From Oscillospiraceae bacterium (lineage in GTDB: Bacteria > Bacillota > Clostridia > Oscillospirales > Oscillospiraceae), in the NCBI GenBank assembly GCA_009777775.1, contig WRLE01000007.1, positions 62,001 through 126,000 on the forward strand: a DNA stretch of 64,000 bases, read 5' to 3'. Shown one piece after another: positions 16,964 through 25,971 of this stretch. The notes below the pieces were generated by a model that searched no databases, was not told the origin of the DNA, and was given only the letters and a program-made list of their open reading frames with translations. The position numbers and the translations under genes are program-made. Position 1 is the stretch's first letter, and the number at the start of each line of letters is the position of its first letter.

Positions 16964-17593
16964 ATGATAAAACGCTGCTATATCGTTGGAGCTGGCGAGT
17001 ATTCCGCTGTCTACACCCCTGAGGCTGACGACTATATAATTGCTGCGGACGGCGGATACGATAGCCTCATGTCAAGGGGAATTATTCCCGATTTGGTCGT
17101 TGGTGATTTTGATTCCCTTGGGATGATTCCCAATCATCCCAATATATATCGCACAGAGGTGGAAAAGGACGACACTGATATGGTAACGGCTGTTGAAAAA
17201 GGTCTTGCAAACGGTTGCAACGAGTTTTTAATAGATGGCTGTTTAGGTGGCAGGTTAGATCATACATATGCCAATATCCAAACCCTTGTATATCTCGCCC
17301 AAAATGGTGCAAGGGCTTATCTGCTCGGAGATGAATTAATCATTACAGCCATTTTTAAAGAAACCATTTCTTTTAACAGTAAAGCTGCAGGTCGAATATC
17401 AGTATTTTCCTCAGGCAACATTGCTACTGGAGTAACCATAAACGGACTAAAATACAATCTAGACAATGGACAATTAAGTAATGATTACCCCCTGGGTGTG
17501 AGCAATGAATTCATTGGCTCCCCTGCGAATATAACAGTAAAAGATGGAACGCTTATCATAATGTGGGCTGGTGGACTTAATGACATAGTTTAG
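16964..17593 (+). CDS. thiN: thiamine pyrophosphokinase
   Basis: This enzyme makes thiamine diphosphate directly from thiamine and ATP, giving the cofactor needed by the IorA-type oxidoreductase in this window. The 209-residue protein has the family motifs AADGGYDSL, VVGDFDSLG, VEKDDTDMVTAVEKGL and GCLGGRLDHTYANI. The C-terminal beta-sandwich binding domain is present. A HAD phosphatase follows in the same direction after about 90 nt. No TPP riboswitch is seen upstream. Confidence 0.93.
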   Translation: MIKRCYIVGAGEYSAVYTPEADDYIIAADGGYDSLMSRGIIPDLVVGDFDSLGMIPNHPNIYRTEVEKDDTDMVTAVEKGLANGCNEFLIDGCLGGRLDHTYANIQTLVYLAQNGARAYLLGDELIITAIFKETISFNSKAAGRISVFSSGNIATGVTINGLKYNLDNGQLSNDYPLGVSNEFIGSPANITVKDGTLIIMWAGGLNDIV

Positions 17594-17685
17594 CGAATAT
17601 AAATCGCTCAATGAACATAGGTAAACCAATAAATCTATCATATAAATCACAATATAAAAATGAACTATACACAAAGGAAGAAAAT

Positions 17686-18342
17686 ATGCTAAACAATATA
17701 AAAGGCGCGATTTTTGATGCCGATGGAACGATGCTGGATACAATGTACATTTGGCACAATATAGCAGGAGAATACCTAATCAGCAGAGGTAAGACCCCCC
17801 GCCCTGACCTGAATGAAAAGCTACTTGGCATTGGTGGTCACGAAATTCCATTATTTTTCAAATCCGAGTACGGACTAGACGAAACTCTGGCAGAAATAGA
17901 GCTTGGCATTCATCGTATGCTTGAAGTTTTTTATCATTCAAAAGTAGATGTGAAACAAGGCGTATTCGCCGTTTTAGATGCCCTTCAAATGCATGGTTTG
18001 AAAATGTGCGTTGCAACAGCCACAGATAGACACTTAATTGAGCCTGCACTTGAAAACAGCGGACTCCTTGGTTATTTCAATCGTTTGTTCACTTGTGGCG
18101 AGGAAATGACAAGCAAAAGCAGCCCGGATATATTTATCCGAGCCGCTACATATTTAGGTACCAAGGCTTCTGAAACCTTAGTTTTTGAAGATGCCTTATA
18201 CGCTGTGGAATCTGCTAAAAACGCTGGTTTCATCGTTGTCGCAGTATATGACTCTCACTCCGAAGATGACCAAGAGAAAATCAAAGCTTTGAGTGATTAC
18301 TATTTTGTCCACATGGACGAAATGCTGGATTTATTGAAATGA
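17686..18342 (+). CDS. HAD-superfamily phosphatase (phosphoglycolate/beta-phosphoglucomutase-like)
   Basis: The 218-residue protein starts with the HAD nucleophile motif AIFDADGTMLDT (DxD), followed by a helical cap domain, motif II CVATATD and motif III/IV SSPDIFIRAA...LVFEDA. These place it in the beta-phosphoglucomutase/PGP subgroup with a C1 cap. The start at 17686 follows AAAGGA at 17674-17679; an in-frame start 75 nt earlier has no ribosome-binding site. Substrate unknown. It may share the thiN transcript. Confidence 0.85.
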   Translation: MLNNIKGAIFDADGTMLDTMYIWHNIAGEYLISRGKTPRPDLNEKLLGIGGHEIPLFFKSEYGLDETLAEIELGIHRMLEVFYHSKVDVKQGVFAVLDALQMHGLKMCVATATDRHLIEPALENSGLLGYFNRLFTCGEEMTSKSSPDIFIRAATYLGTKASETLVFEDALYAVESAKNAGFIVVAVYDSHSEDDQEKIKALSDYYFVHMDEMLDLLK

Positions 18343-18445
18343 TGGTCATTTGTCCTTAGTTAGATATGTGTTTGCTGTTTCGAACTACATTTTGCAATGA
18401 TATGCAATCTTAATGACAATTCGATTAAACCTATATTAACACTCT

Positions 18446-19552
18446 TTATCCTAGCTTAGAACTTTTCAATATATCTGCTATATACTTTGATGCAAAGCCA
18501 TCTCCGTATGGGTTTGTTGCTTTGCTCATTTTTTCGTAGACCTCTTTATCCGTTAATAAAAGCTTAAAATCGTCGTATACTGCCTTTTCCTCGACACCGG
18601 TGAGCTTCAAAGTCCCCGCTGCGACACCCTCTGGGCGCTCTGTTGTGTCCCTAAGTACAAGCACAGGTTTTCCCAGAGATGGTGCTTCTTCCTGTATTCC
18701 CCCACTATCGGTGAGAATCAAGTGCGAGCGAGCCAGGAAGTTGTGAAAAGGTATCACATCCAAGGGAGCAATCAATCGTATACGGGGATGACCGCCAAAT
18801 TCATCATTGGCAACTTCACCCACAGCAGGGTTTAGATGCACAGGGTAGATGATTTTTACATCGGGAAATTCATCCACCACGCGCCTGATTGCCCTGAAAA
18901 TTCCACGCATGGTATCACCCAGGTTTTCCCGTCTATGAGCAGTCATAATAACCAGTCGGGAATCGGAAGCCCAGTCCAGTTCAGGATGGGAAAAGTTATC
19001 ACTGACAGTCGTTTTCAAAGCATCGATGGCAGTATTTCCAGTGACAAAAACGCTTTCCGGGAGCTTTCCCTCCCGAAGCAGATTGTCCTTTGACGTTTCT
19101 GTGGGAGCGAAATTGAACTGGGAAACTATTCCAACAGCTTGACGGTTGAACTCTTCAGGATATGGTGAATTAATATTATATGTACGCAGTCCCGCCTCCA
19201 CATGACCAACAGGGATTCCAAGATAAAAGCAAGTAAGAGCCGCAGCAAATGTTGTGGAAGTATCACCATGGACTAAAACAACATCAGGTTGCTCCTTCCC
19301 CAGCACCTCCCGTAAACCAGCCATGACTTTTTCAGTAATATCAAACAATGTCTGACCACTACCCATGATGGCAAGGTCATATTCCGGAACAACGCCAAAA
19401 GCCTCCAGCACAGCATCGAGCATCTCCCGATGCTGCCCAGTAACACAAACAACAGTCTCAAAATCCTGCGTCCGACCTTTCAATTCCAAAACAAGCGGAC
19501 ACATCTTAATAGCCTCCGGCCGAGTCCCAAAAACAAGCATGATTTTTTTCAA
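18446..19552 (-). CDS. wecB: UDP-N-acetylglucosamine 2-epimerase (non-hydrolysing)
   Basis: WecB interconverts UDP-GlcNAc and UDP-ManNAc for cell-wall teichoic acid or polysaccharide linkage units. The 368-residue protein shows KKIMLVFGTRPEAIKM at the start, VTGQHREML, VLVHGDTSTTFAAAL, GHVEAGLRT, AHRRENLG and LTDSGGIQEEAPSLGKPVLVLRDTTERPE. I prefer TTG at 19552, which gives the standard N-terminus and has GGGGG 9 nt upstream, over more distal ATGs. A WecA/TagO-type transferase of the same pathway is encoded at 62609. Confidence 0.94.
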   Translation of the reverse strand: MKKIMLVFGTRPEAIKMCPLVLELKGRTQDFETVVCVTGQHREMLDAVLEAFGVVPEYDLAIMGSGQTLFDITEKVMAGLREVLGKEQPDVVLVHGDTSTTFAAALTCFYLGIPVGHVEAGLRTYNINSPYPEEFNRQAVGIVSQFNFAPTETSKDNLLREGKLPESVFVTGNTAIDALKTTVSDNFSHPELDWASDSRLVIMTAHRRENLGDTMRGIFRAIRRVVDEFPDVKIIYPVHLNPAVGEVANDEFGGHPRIRLIAPLDVIPFHNFLARSHLILTDSGGIQEEAPSLGKPVLVLRDTTERPEGVAAGTLKLTGVEEKAVYDDFKLLLTDKEVYEKMSKATNPYGDGFASKYIADILKSSKLG

Positions 19553-19694
19553 TTGCGGATACCCCCAAGTCATAATAGAATGAACAATTAACAATGAACA
19601 ATTAATACTTGTTCGTTGTTAATCGTCGATTGCTAGTCATTCATCAATAATTATCTATTTTTTATCGCATATCGTTGATTGGTTGAAGTTCATC

Positions 19695-19736
19695 GTTCAT
19701 TGTTCATTGTTCATTGTTCATTGTTCATTGTTCATT
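19695..19736. repeat. GTTCATT heptamer tandem repeat, six perfect copies
   Basis: Six identical 7-bp units lie in tandem just downstream of the sahH stop codon. Related but degenerate units sit at 6319-6369. Confidence 0.95.
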
Positions 19737-19741
19737 ATTAA

Positions 19742-21061
19742 TTAGTCCAGTTTCCAGCTGCTTAAATAGACTTTTTGGTCTTCGCTTAGATTGTCTATTG
19801 ATAAGCCGCTGGATTTTAGCTTTTTATTAGCTACATCCATGTCTATTTCCCTTGGGACGGGGATTACATTGGGCGACATGTCTTTGTGATTTTGCGCTAA
19901 ATACCTTGCTGACATTGCTTGAATGGCAAAGGACATATCCATTATTTCCACTGGATGACCATCCCCTGAGGCAAGGTTTACAAGTCTACCTTCTGCTAGA
20001 ACGAAAATTGTGTTGCCATTGTCAAGGGTATAACCCATGATATTCGGCTTTTGCTCTTGCTTTTTTGCGTTTGCCTCCAACCAAGCTACATCCACTTCCA
20101 CATTGAAATGACCAGCATTGCATAAAACAGCTCCATTTTTTATCTTATCGAAATGCTGTGCTGTTATAACATCCTTGCAACCTGTAGCAGTAATGAATAA
20201 ATCACCAATTGAAGCTGCAGCATCCATTGTCATCACTTCAAAACCGTCCATCATCGCTTCCAGAGCCTTCACAGGGTCTATTTCAGTAACAATGATTTTC
20301 GCTCCGAAGCCTTTACCCCTCATGGCGATGCCTTTGCCACACCAACCATAACCGGCAATAACAACGTTTTTACCTGCTACAATAAGGTTGCTTGTTCGAT
20401 TGATACCATCCCAAACGGATTGGCCTGTGCCATATCTATTATCGAAAAGGTATTTGCACTGGGCATCATTGACAGAAACCATAGGAAAAGACAGTGTTCC
20501 ATCAGCTACCATAGAATGTAAACGTTTTATCCCAGTGGTGGTTTCTTCGCAGCCGCCGATGACACCTGGGATAAGGTGCTGCAGCTTGGTGTGTAGTATG
20601 TTCACAAGATCGCCGCCATCATCAATAATGATATTGGGACCAGCTTCAAGAGCCATGGTCAAATGCCTCTCATACTCCTCTCCTGTTGCGCCGTGCCATG
20701 CATATACCTTCATACCCCCAGCAGCTAAAGCAGCGGCAACATCGTCCTGGGTAGACAAGGGATTGCAGCCTGTCGCATACATTATTGCTCCACCAGCTTC
20801 AAGGGTGCGACATAAGCAAGCTGTTTTCGCTTCCATGTGAACGGAAAGGGTTATTTTTATGCCCTCAAAAGGTTTTGTTTTTTCAAATTCCTCTTTCAAA
20901 GCCCGCAACAATGGCATATGTTGCCAAGCCCATGCGATTTTTCTTTCCCCTGAGGGAGCTAATGATATATCTCTTACCAGGCTGTCATGTTCAACAATTT
21001 TTACATCCATAGTAAGCCCGCTCTCAATGGCAGCACTTGCTGATTGTGGATTTCCACTCAT
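19742..21061 (-). CDS. ahcY: S-adenosyl/S-inosyl-homocysteine hydrolase
   Basis: The 439-residue protein is of the SAH hydrolase family, in the short type without the roughly 40-residue insertion of eukaryotic enzymes. Catalytic residues are kept: DDGGDL, EETTTG, the Lys and Asp of KYLFDN, the NAD motif VIAGYGWCGKG, NAGHFNVE and GHP. The adenine-contact segment differs: His75-Met-Glu77-Ala-Lys79, where mammalian enzymes have His55, Thr57 and Glu59. Archaeal-type enzymes with such changes can prefer S-inosylhomocysteine. The start overlaps the stop of the upstream deaminase (ATGA), supporting a deaminase-then-hydrolase route that yields homocysteine plus inosine. Family certain; substrate inferred. 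Confidence 0.9.
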   Translation of the reverse strand: MSGNPQSASAAIESGLTMDVKIVEHDSLVRDISLAPSGERKIAWAWQHMPLLRALKEEFEKTKPFEGIKITLSVHMEAKTACLCRTLEAGGAIMYATGCNPLSTQDDVAAALAAGGMKVYAWHGATGEEYERHLTMALEAGPNIIIDDGGDLVNILHTKLQHLIPGVIGGCEETTTGIKRLHSMVADGTLSFPMVSVNDAQCKYLFDNRYGTGQSVWDGINRTSNLIVAGKNVVIAGYGWCGKGIAMRGKGFGAKIIVTEIDPVKALEAMMDGFEVMTMDAAASIGDLFITATGCKDVITAQHFDKIKNGAVLCNAGHFNVEVDVAWLEANAKKQEQKPNIMGYTLDNGNTIFVLAEGRLVNLASGDGHPVEIMDMSFAIQAMSARYLAQNHKDMSPNVIPVPREIDMDVANKKLKSSGLSIDNLSEDQKVYLSSWKLD

Positions 21062-22335
21062 CTTGTTCCTATCCTTTCGCAGATTTTATCAATCTCATAA
21101 TAAACTCTTTCTTTATCTATGGTGAGAAACTCTCTGTTTTCCATTAGGACTTTACCATCCACTATAACAGTTTCCACCTCGCTGCCGTTTACAGAATATG
21201 CTAGGGCAGCAACGGGGTCGTTCATCGGTTGCATATTTGGCCTGTCCAAATCGATGATAAGCAAATCAGCTATATTTCCCACAGCAATTTCACCAAGATT
21301 ATCATAACCCATCGCTCTAGCTCCGTTTCGTGATGCTATTTCCAATGCTTCTTTTGCAGTGATTACTTGAGCATCGAAATTTATACCCTTTTGCACCAAA
21401 CTCAGCATAGACAATTCACGAAACATGTTAAGCGTATTATTACTTGCAGCACTATCGGTTCCCATGGCAACATTGATACCAGCTTGTAACAGCTTTGGCA
21501 CTGGTGCCACACCATTAGCCAGCTTAAGATTGCTAACAGGATTCGTCGCCACATTGACAGCTCTGGTAGCCAGCAGTTCAATATCGCTTTCAGTAAGGTG
21601 GACACAGTGGGCGGCGACAGTTGTTTCGGAGAGCAATCCCACCTTTTCCGCTTGCTCGATGGGTGTGCGTCCGAATCTTTCTTTTATTGTCTCAATTTCA
21701 TCAGGACTCTCTGCCAAATGGGTATGAATGGGTATGCCCCTCTCTTTAGCAGCAGCGGCAATCTCCCGTTGAAACCACTCGTCGCAGGTATATAGTGCAT
21801 GGGGAGCAAGCATAAAAGTAAGCCTATCTTGGTTCTTATACCTCTCGATTTCCTCCAGCACAATTTTAAGCTTCGACTCCGCTGTCGTTTTGTCTGATAT
21901 ATCTCCTTGCAATCCTCGGGAATAGGCACAGCGGATTCCGCTTTCGCCTAAAGCCCGCATATATTCTTCTGTGAAATAATACATATCGATAAAAGCGGTA
22001 GTCCCTGAACTGAGCATCTCCATCACCGCCAATTGTACCGACCAGTAGACATCCTCCGCCACCAATTTATCTTCCAATGGGAAAATTCTGTTAAAAAGCC
22101 AGTCGTTTAGCAGCATATCATCTGCGCTGTTGCGAAAGAGAGTCATACCCGCATGGGTGTGGGAATTAACAAGCCCAGAGACGAGCATTTTCCCTTTACC
22201 CTCGATTGTTTTATCAGCTATAAAGCCTTCAGGGGGCACCGATATCGAAGCGATAATGCCATCGCTGACATAAACCGAGCGAGTTTCAGCTCCATCGGGC
22301 AAAACTGATAATATGTCCTTTATTAAAATATTCAT
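21058..22335 (-). CDS. mtaD: 5'-methylthioadenosine/S-adenosylhomocysteine (5'-deoxyadenosine) deaminase
   Basis: This 425-residue amidohydrolase has the metal-binding NSHTHAGMT, HTHLAES, AAHCVHL and GTDSAASNN motifs of the MtaD/DadD group. It removes the adenine amino group from SAH, methylthioadenosine or 5'-deoxyadenosine, converting SAH to S-inosylhomocysteine. It overlaps the hydrolase gene downstream by 4 nt. The ribosome-binding site GAGGT is about 12 nt from the ATG, rather far, and a (GTT)6 microsatellite at 22352-22369 sits just upstream. SAM-dependent and radical-SAM chemistry would supply its substrates. Confidence 0.88.
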   Translation of the reverse strand: MNILIKDILSVLPDGAETRSVYVSDGIIASISVPPEGFIADKTIEGKGKMLVSGLVNSHTHAGMTLFRNSADDMLLNDWLFNRIFPLEDKLVAEDVYWSVQLAVMEMLSSGTTAFIDMYYFTEEYMRALGESGIRCAYSRGLQGDISDKTTAESKLKIVLEEIERYKNQDRLTFMLAPHALYTCDEWFQREIAAAAKERGIPIHTHLAESPDEIETIKERFGRTPIEQAEKVGLLSETTVAAHCVHLTESDIELLATRAVNVATNPVSNLKLANGVAPVPKLLQAGINVAMGTDSAASNNTLNMFRELSMLSLVQKGINFDAQVITAKEALEIASRNGARAMGYDNLGEIAVGNIADLLIIDLDRPNMQPMNDPVAALAYSVNGSEVETVIVDGKVLMENREFLTIDKERVYYEIDKICERIGTR

Positions 22336-22437
22336 TTATATGCAATACCTCGTTGTTGTTGTTGTTGTTATTTTCACCACCATGTTAATCATTGACATAA
22401 TTTTATTCTCGATATGAAAGATAAATTCGCTATTAAG

Positions 22438-23094
22438 CTATCTTTTTTTATTCGCTGCGAGTTGCCTATTTATATGGGCTTTTAGCTCTTTAAATGCGCT
22501 TCGGGGGTCAATTTCGTCCAAGGTCTCGATGAGAAGTCTGACACTAGCATCGTCGAGGCTTTCCCTGGTTCTGGCAATTTCTGTGGCGCGGCTCTTCACT
22601 ATAATCTCCACAATCGCATCTGTTTTGGCATTATCGCCTATCATGTTCGAGACGATTTTACTCCTTGATGCAAATTGGATAAAATCCTTATTCATCAGCG
22701 CATAGTTGATCTTACCCTTTTCATCACTGTAACGCTCGACAATGGCTTTGTATTCTGCTGATAATGTCATATCCACTTGCTCTGCCGGAGCTTCTTCTGT
22801 AACGTCATCTGCGAAGTTTTCATCTATTTCCATTACTTTGATGTTGCCTCTTGCCGAATATGGAAGGCTGTTTGTTAGCTCAAAGGCTTCGTCGAATGCT
22901 TCAAAGGGAAAGCTCTCTTCATCATACTTGCCATATGGGACCATTTCGCCTGATCGTTTATCGATGGTGCAAACTGCGCTTGTTCCGTCAATGCGCATGA
23001 TTTTTATGCCGGAACCTCCCGTAGATAGTTTTTGTTTGTAGGCGATAGCGGGTATTGTGGAAAGCTCCACGGCTTTTGTTCTAATGATATTCAT
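22438..23094 (-). CDS. hypothetical protein, unknown family
   Basis: The 218-residue soluble protein has no signal peptide or membrane segment and I recognise no domain. It starts MNIIRTKAVELSTIPAIAYKQKL, has an acidic middle (DENFADDVTEEAPAEQVDM) and a basic helical C-terminus (KELKAHINRQLAANKKR). The ATG at 23094 has AGAAAGG about 8 nt upstream, better than an in-frame start 45 nt earlier. It stands between the SAH-recycling pair and an AAA-ATPase gene, transcribed in the same direction. Confidence 0.6.
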   Translation of the reverse strand: MNIIRTKAVELSTIPAIAYKQKLSTGGSGIKIMRIDGTSAVCTIDKRSGEMVPYGKYDEESFPFEAFDEAFELTNSLPYSARGNIKVMEIDENFADDVTEEAPAEQVDMTLSAEYKAIVERYSDEKGKINYALMNKDFIQFASRSKIVSNMIGDNAKTDAIVEIIVKSRATEIARTRESLDDASVRLLIETLDEIDPRSAFKELKAHINRQLAANKKR

Positions 23095-23170
23095 ATGTTT
23101 AACCTTTCTTATAATAATTCGTGACACACAGCATATCACATTATATTAATCAATGTCATCAATTTTTCAA

Positions 23171-24826
23171 TTATTCCATAACAACTTCGCATGATTTTTT
23201 ATAAAAGGCAATGCCGTATTTGTGTATAGTCGCATACCCTTCGTTGCGAAGGTTGTAGCTATACGCATTATTATTTATCTGCTCTAAGCCTTTTTCCGCT
23301 TCTTCTTTCAGGTTTACAGGTTCCATTCTTAAATGTTTGAATTCCACTATTACTGCAGCTTCGCTCATATCAAATGGTTTTATCATACAATCCGCTCTAC
23401 CTCTACCAGTTTCTTGATTGGAATGAACGGTATAATTACCTGATGCTGCTAGGAGCATCCCATAAATGAACATATGATAGCTATTCTCGCCAGTGAAATC
23501 ATAGCTGCTAGGGTTATTTAGCAGCTCATCATTGAGTATAGTTGACACTCCCTGAGCATTACCGCTAAGTAGATACTCTACGAATTTTTCTATCTGTTCA
23601 GAAATTAAAGTTCGTTCCTCTGAAAGCCATTCTTTTGCAAAGAAAGAAAAGGTATCTTTTACTTCCATGTTCACAAGTTCAGCTTCAAAAATGTTATCTT
23701 TAGCTCCGTTACATGGTTTAAGGTATCCTGCATGAAGGAGTAAAGTCCAAAAAGTGTTTGTGCTTACATACTTAATCGGGTATGTTATATGGTCTGTAAT
23801 TGACATCCTTATCGTTGAACCAGTAAGAAGCCCAGCAAGGGCATCACGCAGCCTGTTATCTCCTTGGTGGAACACATCACGCAGAACCTGAACAGAACCG
23901 GTATTTACCCAATAGTTTTCCAGCTTTTGCCTTTCCAAGTACATCGTAATACTCCATGGGTTATACATATCGCGCCCGCCAATCCTATAACCGTCATACC
24001 ATTTTTTTATATCTTGGTATTTATCGTCTATTTCATACATTTCGCAAGCAGCTTTAACTTCATCTTCTGTGAACCCAAAGCAGCTATTAAATTCCTCGTT
24101 TAAAAGACCACAGATTTTAGGATTATTAAAACTACTAAAAAGCCCTTCCTTAGATACCCTTTGAACTCCTGTCAGCACCCCGAATTCGAGATAATCGTTA
24201 GTTTTAAACACGCTTCCGAGAAAGCCTCGCATAAAGCTTATCATGTCATTATAAAAACCATTTCTTTCCGCATTATCTATTGGTGCATCATATTCATCTA
24301 AAAGGATAATGACTCGTTTTTGGTAGTATACATATAGGCATTCAGTTAAAAAAACTAATGCATATTGCAATTCCTCATCACTTGATCTACGCATGAAATA
24401 TGTATGAAACATTTCTTTTTGTCGTTCAGTGAGAATCTCGCTTTCATATACGAAAAGATATTGCTCAAAAACCGTCGAAATAAGAGTCTTTAGGCGTGCT
24501 ATAGTGCTTTCATATGTATCAAGCTCGACATTTTTTAACGTCATCGATACCACTGGGTACTTGTTCATATATTTTTCGCAGATTTCTTGATAGTCTGTTA
24601 TCGCCAAACCCTCGAAATAAACTTTGCTATCGCTAGTAATATCGAAAAAGCTCCTAAGCATACTCATGTTAAGGGTTTTACCAAAACGTCTTGGTCTCGT
24701 TATGAGGGTGACAGCACCTCTATTATCAAGGAGTTCTTTTATAAAGAGCGTCTTGTCCACATAGAAAAAGTCCTCTTCCCTTATTCTTTCAAATGACTCC
24801 GCTCCAATAAAAATCTTCTTTTTCAC
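23171..24826 (-). CDS. AAA-ATPase-like/PD-(D/E)XK nuclease (DUF1703) protein
   Basis: The 551-residue protein joins an N-terminal AAA-ATPase-like domain (P-loop-like TLITRPRRFGKTLNMSML; Walker B VIILLDEYDAPI) to a C-terminal DUF1703 domain of the PD-(D/E)XK nuclease superfamily, with RGRADCMI and VIVEFKHLR as catalytic segments. The family is often multicopy in anaerobes and its role is not established. The start is GTG 24826, with GGAGG 8 nt upstream. A divergent, truncated paralogue begins 190 bp away, so local duplication is likely. Confidence 0.88.
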   Translation of the reverse strand: MKKKIFIGAESFERIREEDFFYVDKTLFIKELLDNRGAVTLITRPRRFGKTLNMSMLRSFFDITSDSKVYFEGLAITDYQEICEKYMNKYPVVSMTLKNVELDTYESTIARLKTLISTVFEQYLFVYESEILTERQKEMFHTYFMRRSSDEELQYALVFLTECLYVYYQKRVIILLDEYDAPIDNAERNGFYNDMISFMRGFLGSVFKTNDYLEFGVLTGVQRVSKEGLFSSFNNPKICGLLNEEFNSCFGFTEDEVKAACEMYEIDDKYQDIKKWYDGYRIGGRDMYNPWSITMYLERQKLENYWVNTGSVQVLRDVFHQGDNRLRDALAGLLTGSTIRMSITDHITYPIKYVSTNTFWTLLLHAGYLKPCNGAKDNIFEAELVNMEVKDTFSFFAKEWLSEERTLISEQIEKFVEYLLSGNAQGVSTILNDELLNNPSSYDFTGENSYHMFIYGMLLAASGNYTVHSNQETGRGRADCMIKPFDMSEAAVIVEFKHLRMEPVNLKEEAEKGLEQINNNAYSYNLRNEGYATIHKYGIAFYKKSCEVVME

Positions 24827-25016
24827 TACGATGACCTCCAAGAAAACCCATGGTTCTGTTTATAATGACTATACAGCAATTATTATATCATAAGAAAAAA
24901 GTAAAAACCACGGTTTTATCATTATTAGTTAATCATGGCAGATTTCCGAATTATTTATGGTTTTTTTCGACAAAACATGATATGATGCACTCACATATAT
25001 TCGAGGAGGGTTTTTA

Positions 25017-25949
25017 GTGCAAAAACAAATTTACGCAAATTCCATATATTTCCATGAAATCATCGATGATGGTGGCTTCTATGTGGATAAGACACTTTTT
25101 GTGAAGGAATTGCTGGAAAACATAAGTGATACCTCTGGAATTACAACCTTAATAAGCAGACCCAAAGGCTTTGGCAAAACCATGAACATGAGTATGCTCC
25201 GGAGTTTCTTTGACATAAATCGAAATAGCATGGATCTTTTTAAAGGGCTTGCCATTTCGGAGTACAAAGACATCTGCGAAGAGCATATGAACAAACACCC
25301 TTTGATATATCTTACTTTCCAAAACATGGAATTTGATGAATACCCTAAAGCGATAACAAGGATAAAAATCCAAGTATCCGGAGTCTTTAGACAAAACTTG
25401 AGGGTATATGAAAGCGATGTCTTAAGCGAGGAACAAAAGGATAAATTTTACTCATATTATCAACGAAATTCCACCGATGAAGAATTGCAAGTATCTTTGC
25501 AATTTCTCGCCGAGTGCCTATATGCATATCATAAAAAACCCGCTATTATATTATTGGATGCATATGATTGTCCCCTAGAAAGTGCCGAAACTTTCGGTTA
25601 TTATCAGGACTATGCAAAATATTTGGATGGCTTTTTCGCCAGCATATTCAAAGGAAACGAGTATCTCAAATTCGGTGTTCTCGCCGGTGTTCACGATACT
25701 TTTGCCAAGGAGCTTGTCAATAGCTTCGACAATCTTAGAGTCTTTGGCACTTCGGAAAATAGCTTTGCCACTTACTTCGGTTTCACAGAAGATGAAGTCA
25801 AAGCCGCTTGCGAAACATATCAAAAAGATGAAACATTCGATGAAAACAACAACTGGTACGATGTCCATAATATAGGCGGACAAAACATATTCAACCCAAG
25901 CAACATAGCAATGTACCTCGATGGACAGATATACGAAATAGTTGAATAA
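25017..25949 (+). CDS. truncated AAA-ATPase-like paralogue without nuclease domain
   Basis: The 310-residue product aligns with the first half of the neighbouring gene (FYVDKTLFVKELLEN, LISRPKGFGKTMNMSMLRSFFDI, FGFTEDEVKAACE). It ends where the DUF1703 nuclease domain would begin. The Walker B segment reads ILLDAYDCPL, so the catalytic Glu seen as LLDEYD in the neighbour is replaced by Ala. GAGGAGG lies 7 nt before the GTG start, so it may still be translated. It is either a degenerate copy or a deliberate inactive partner. Confidence 0.75.
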   Translation: MQKQIYANSIYFHEIIDDGGFYVDKTLFVKELLENISDTSGITTLISRPKGFGKTMNMSMLRSFFDINRNSMDLFKGLAISEYKDICEEHMNKHPLIYLTFQNMEFDEYPKAITRIKIQVSGVFRQNLRVYESDVLSEEQKDKFYSYYQRNSTDEELQVSLQFLAECLYAYHKKPAIILLDAYDCPLESAETFGYYQDYAKYLDGFFASIFKGNEYLKFGVLAGVHDTFAKELVNSFDNLRVFGTSENSFATYFGFTEDEVKAACETYQKDETFDENNNWYDVHNIGGQNIFNPSNIAMYLDGQIYEIVE

Positions 25950-25971
25950 TACTCAAAGTGGAGATAATTCA

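Noticed and set aside
22336-22437. SAM- or SAH-responsive riboswitch ahead of mtaD-ahcY
   Set aside because: The short region contains a GTT microsatellite and AT-rich sequence with none of the conserved S-box or SAH aptamer bases.
24842-25016. Mobile element joining the two AAA-ATPase paralogues
   Set aside because: No transposase, terminal inverted repeat or target duplication is visible in the divergent gap; local duplication explains the pair.
25017-25949. Treating the truncated AAA-ATPase gene as a plain pseudogene
   Set aside because: It has an intact frame of 310 codons and a strong ribosome-binding site. Truncation alone does not prove loss of function, so it is listed as a CDS with the oddities stated.
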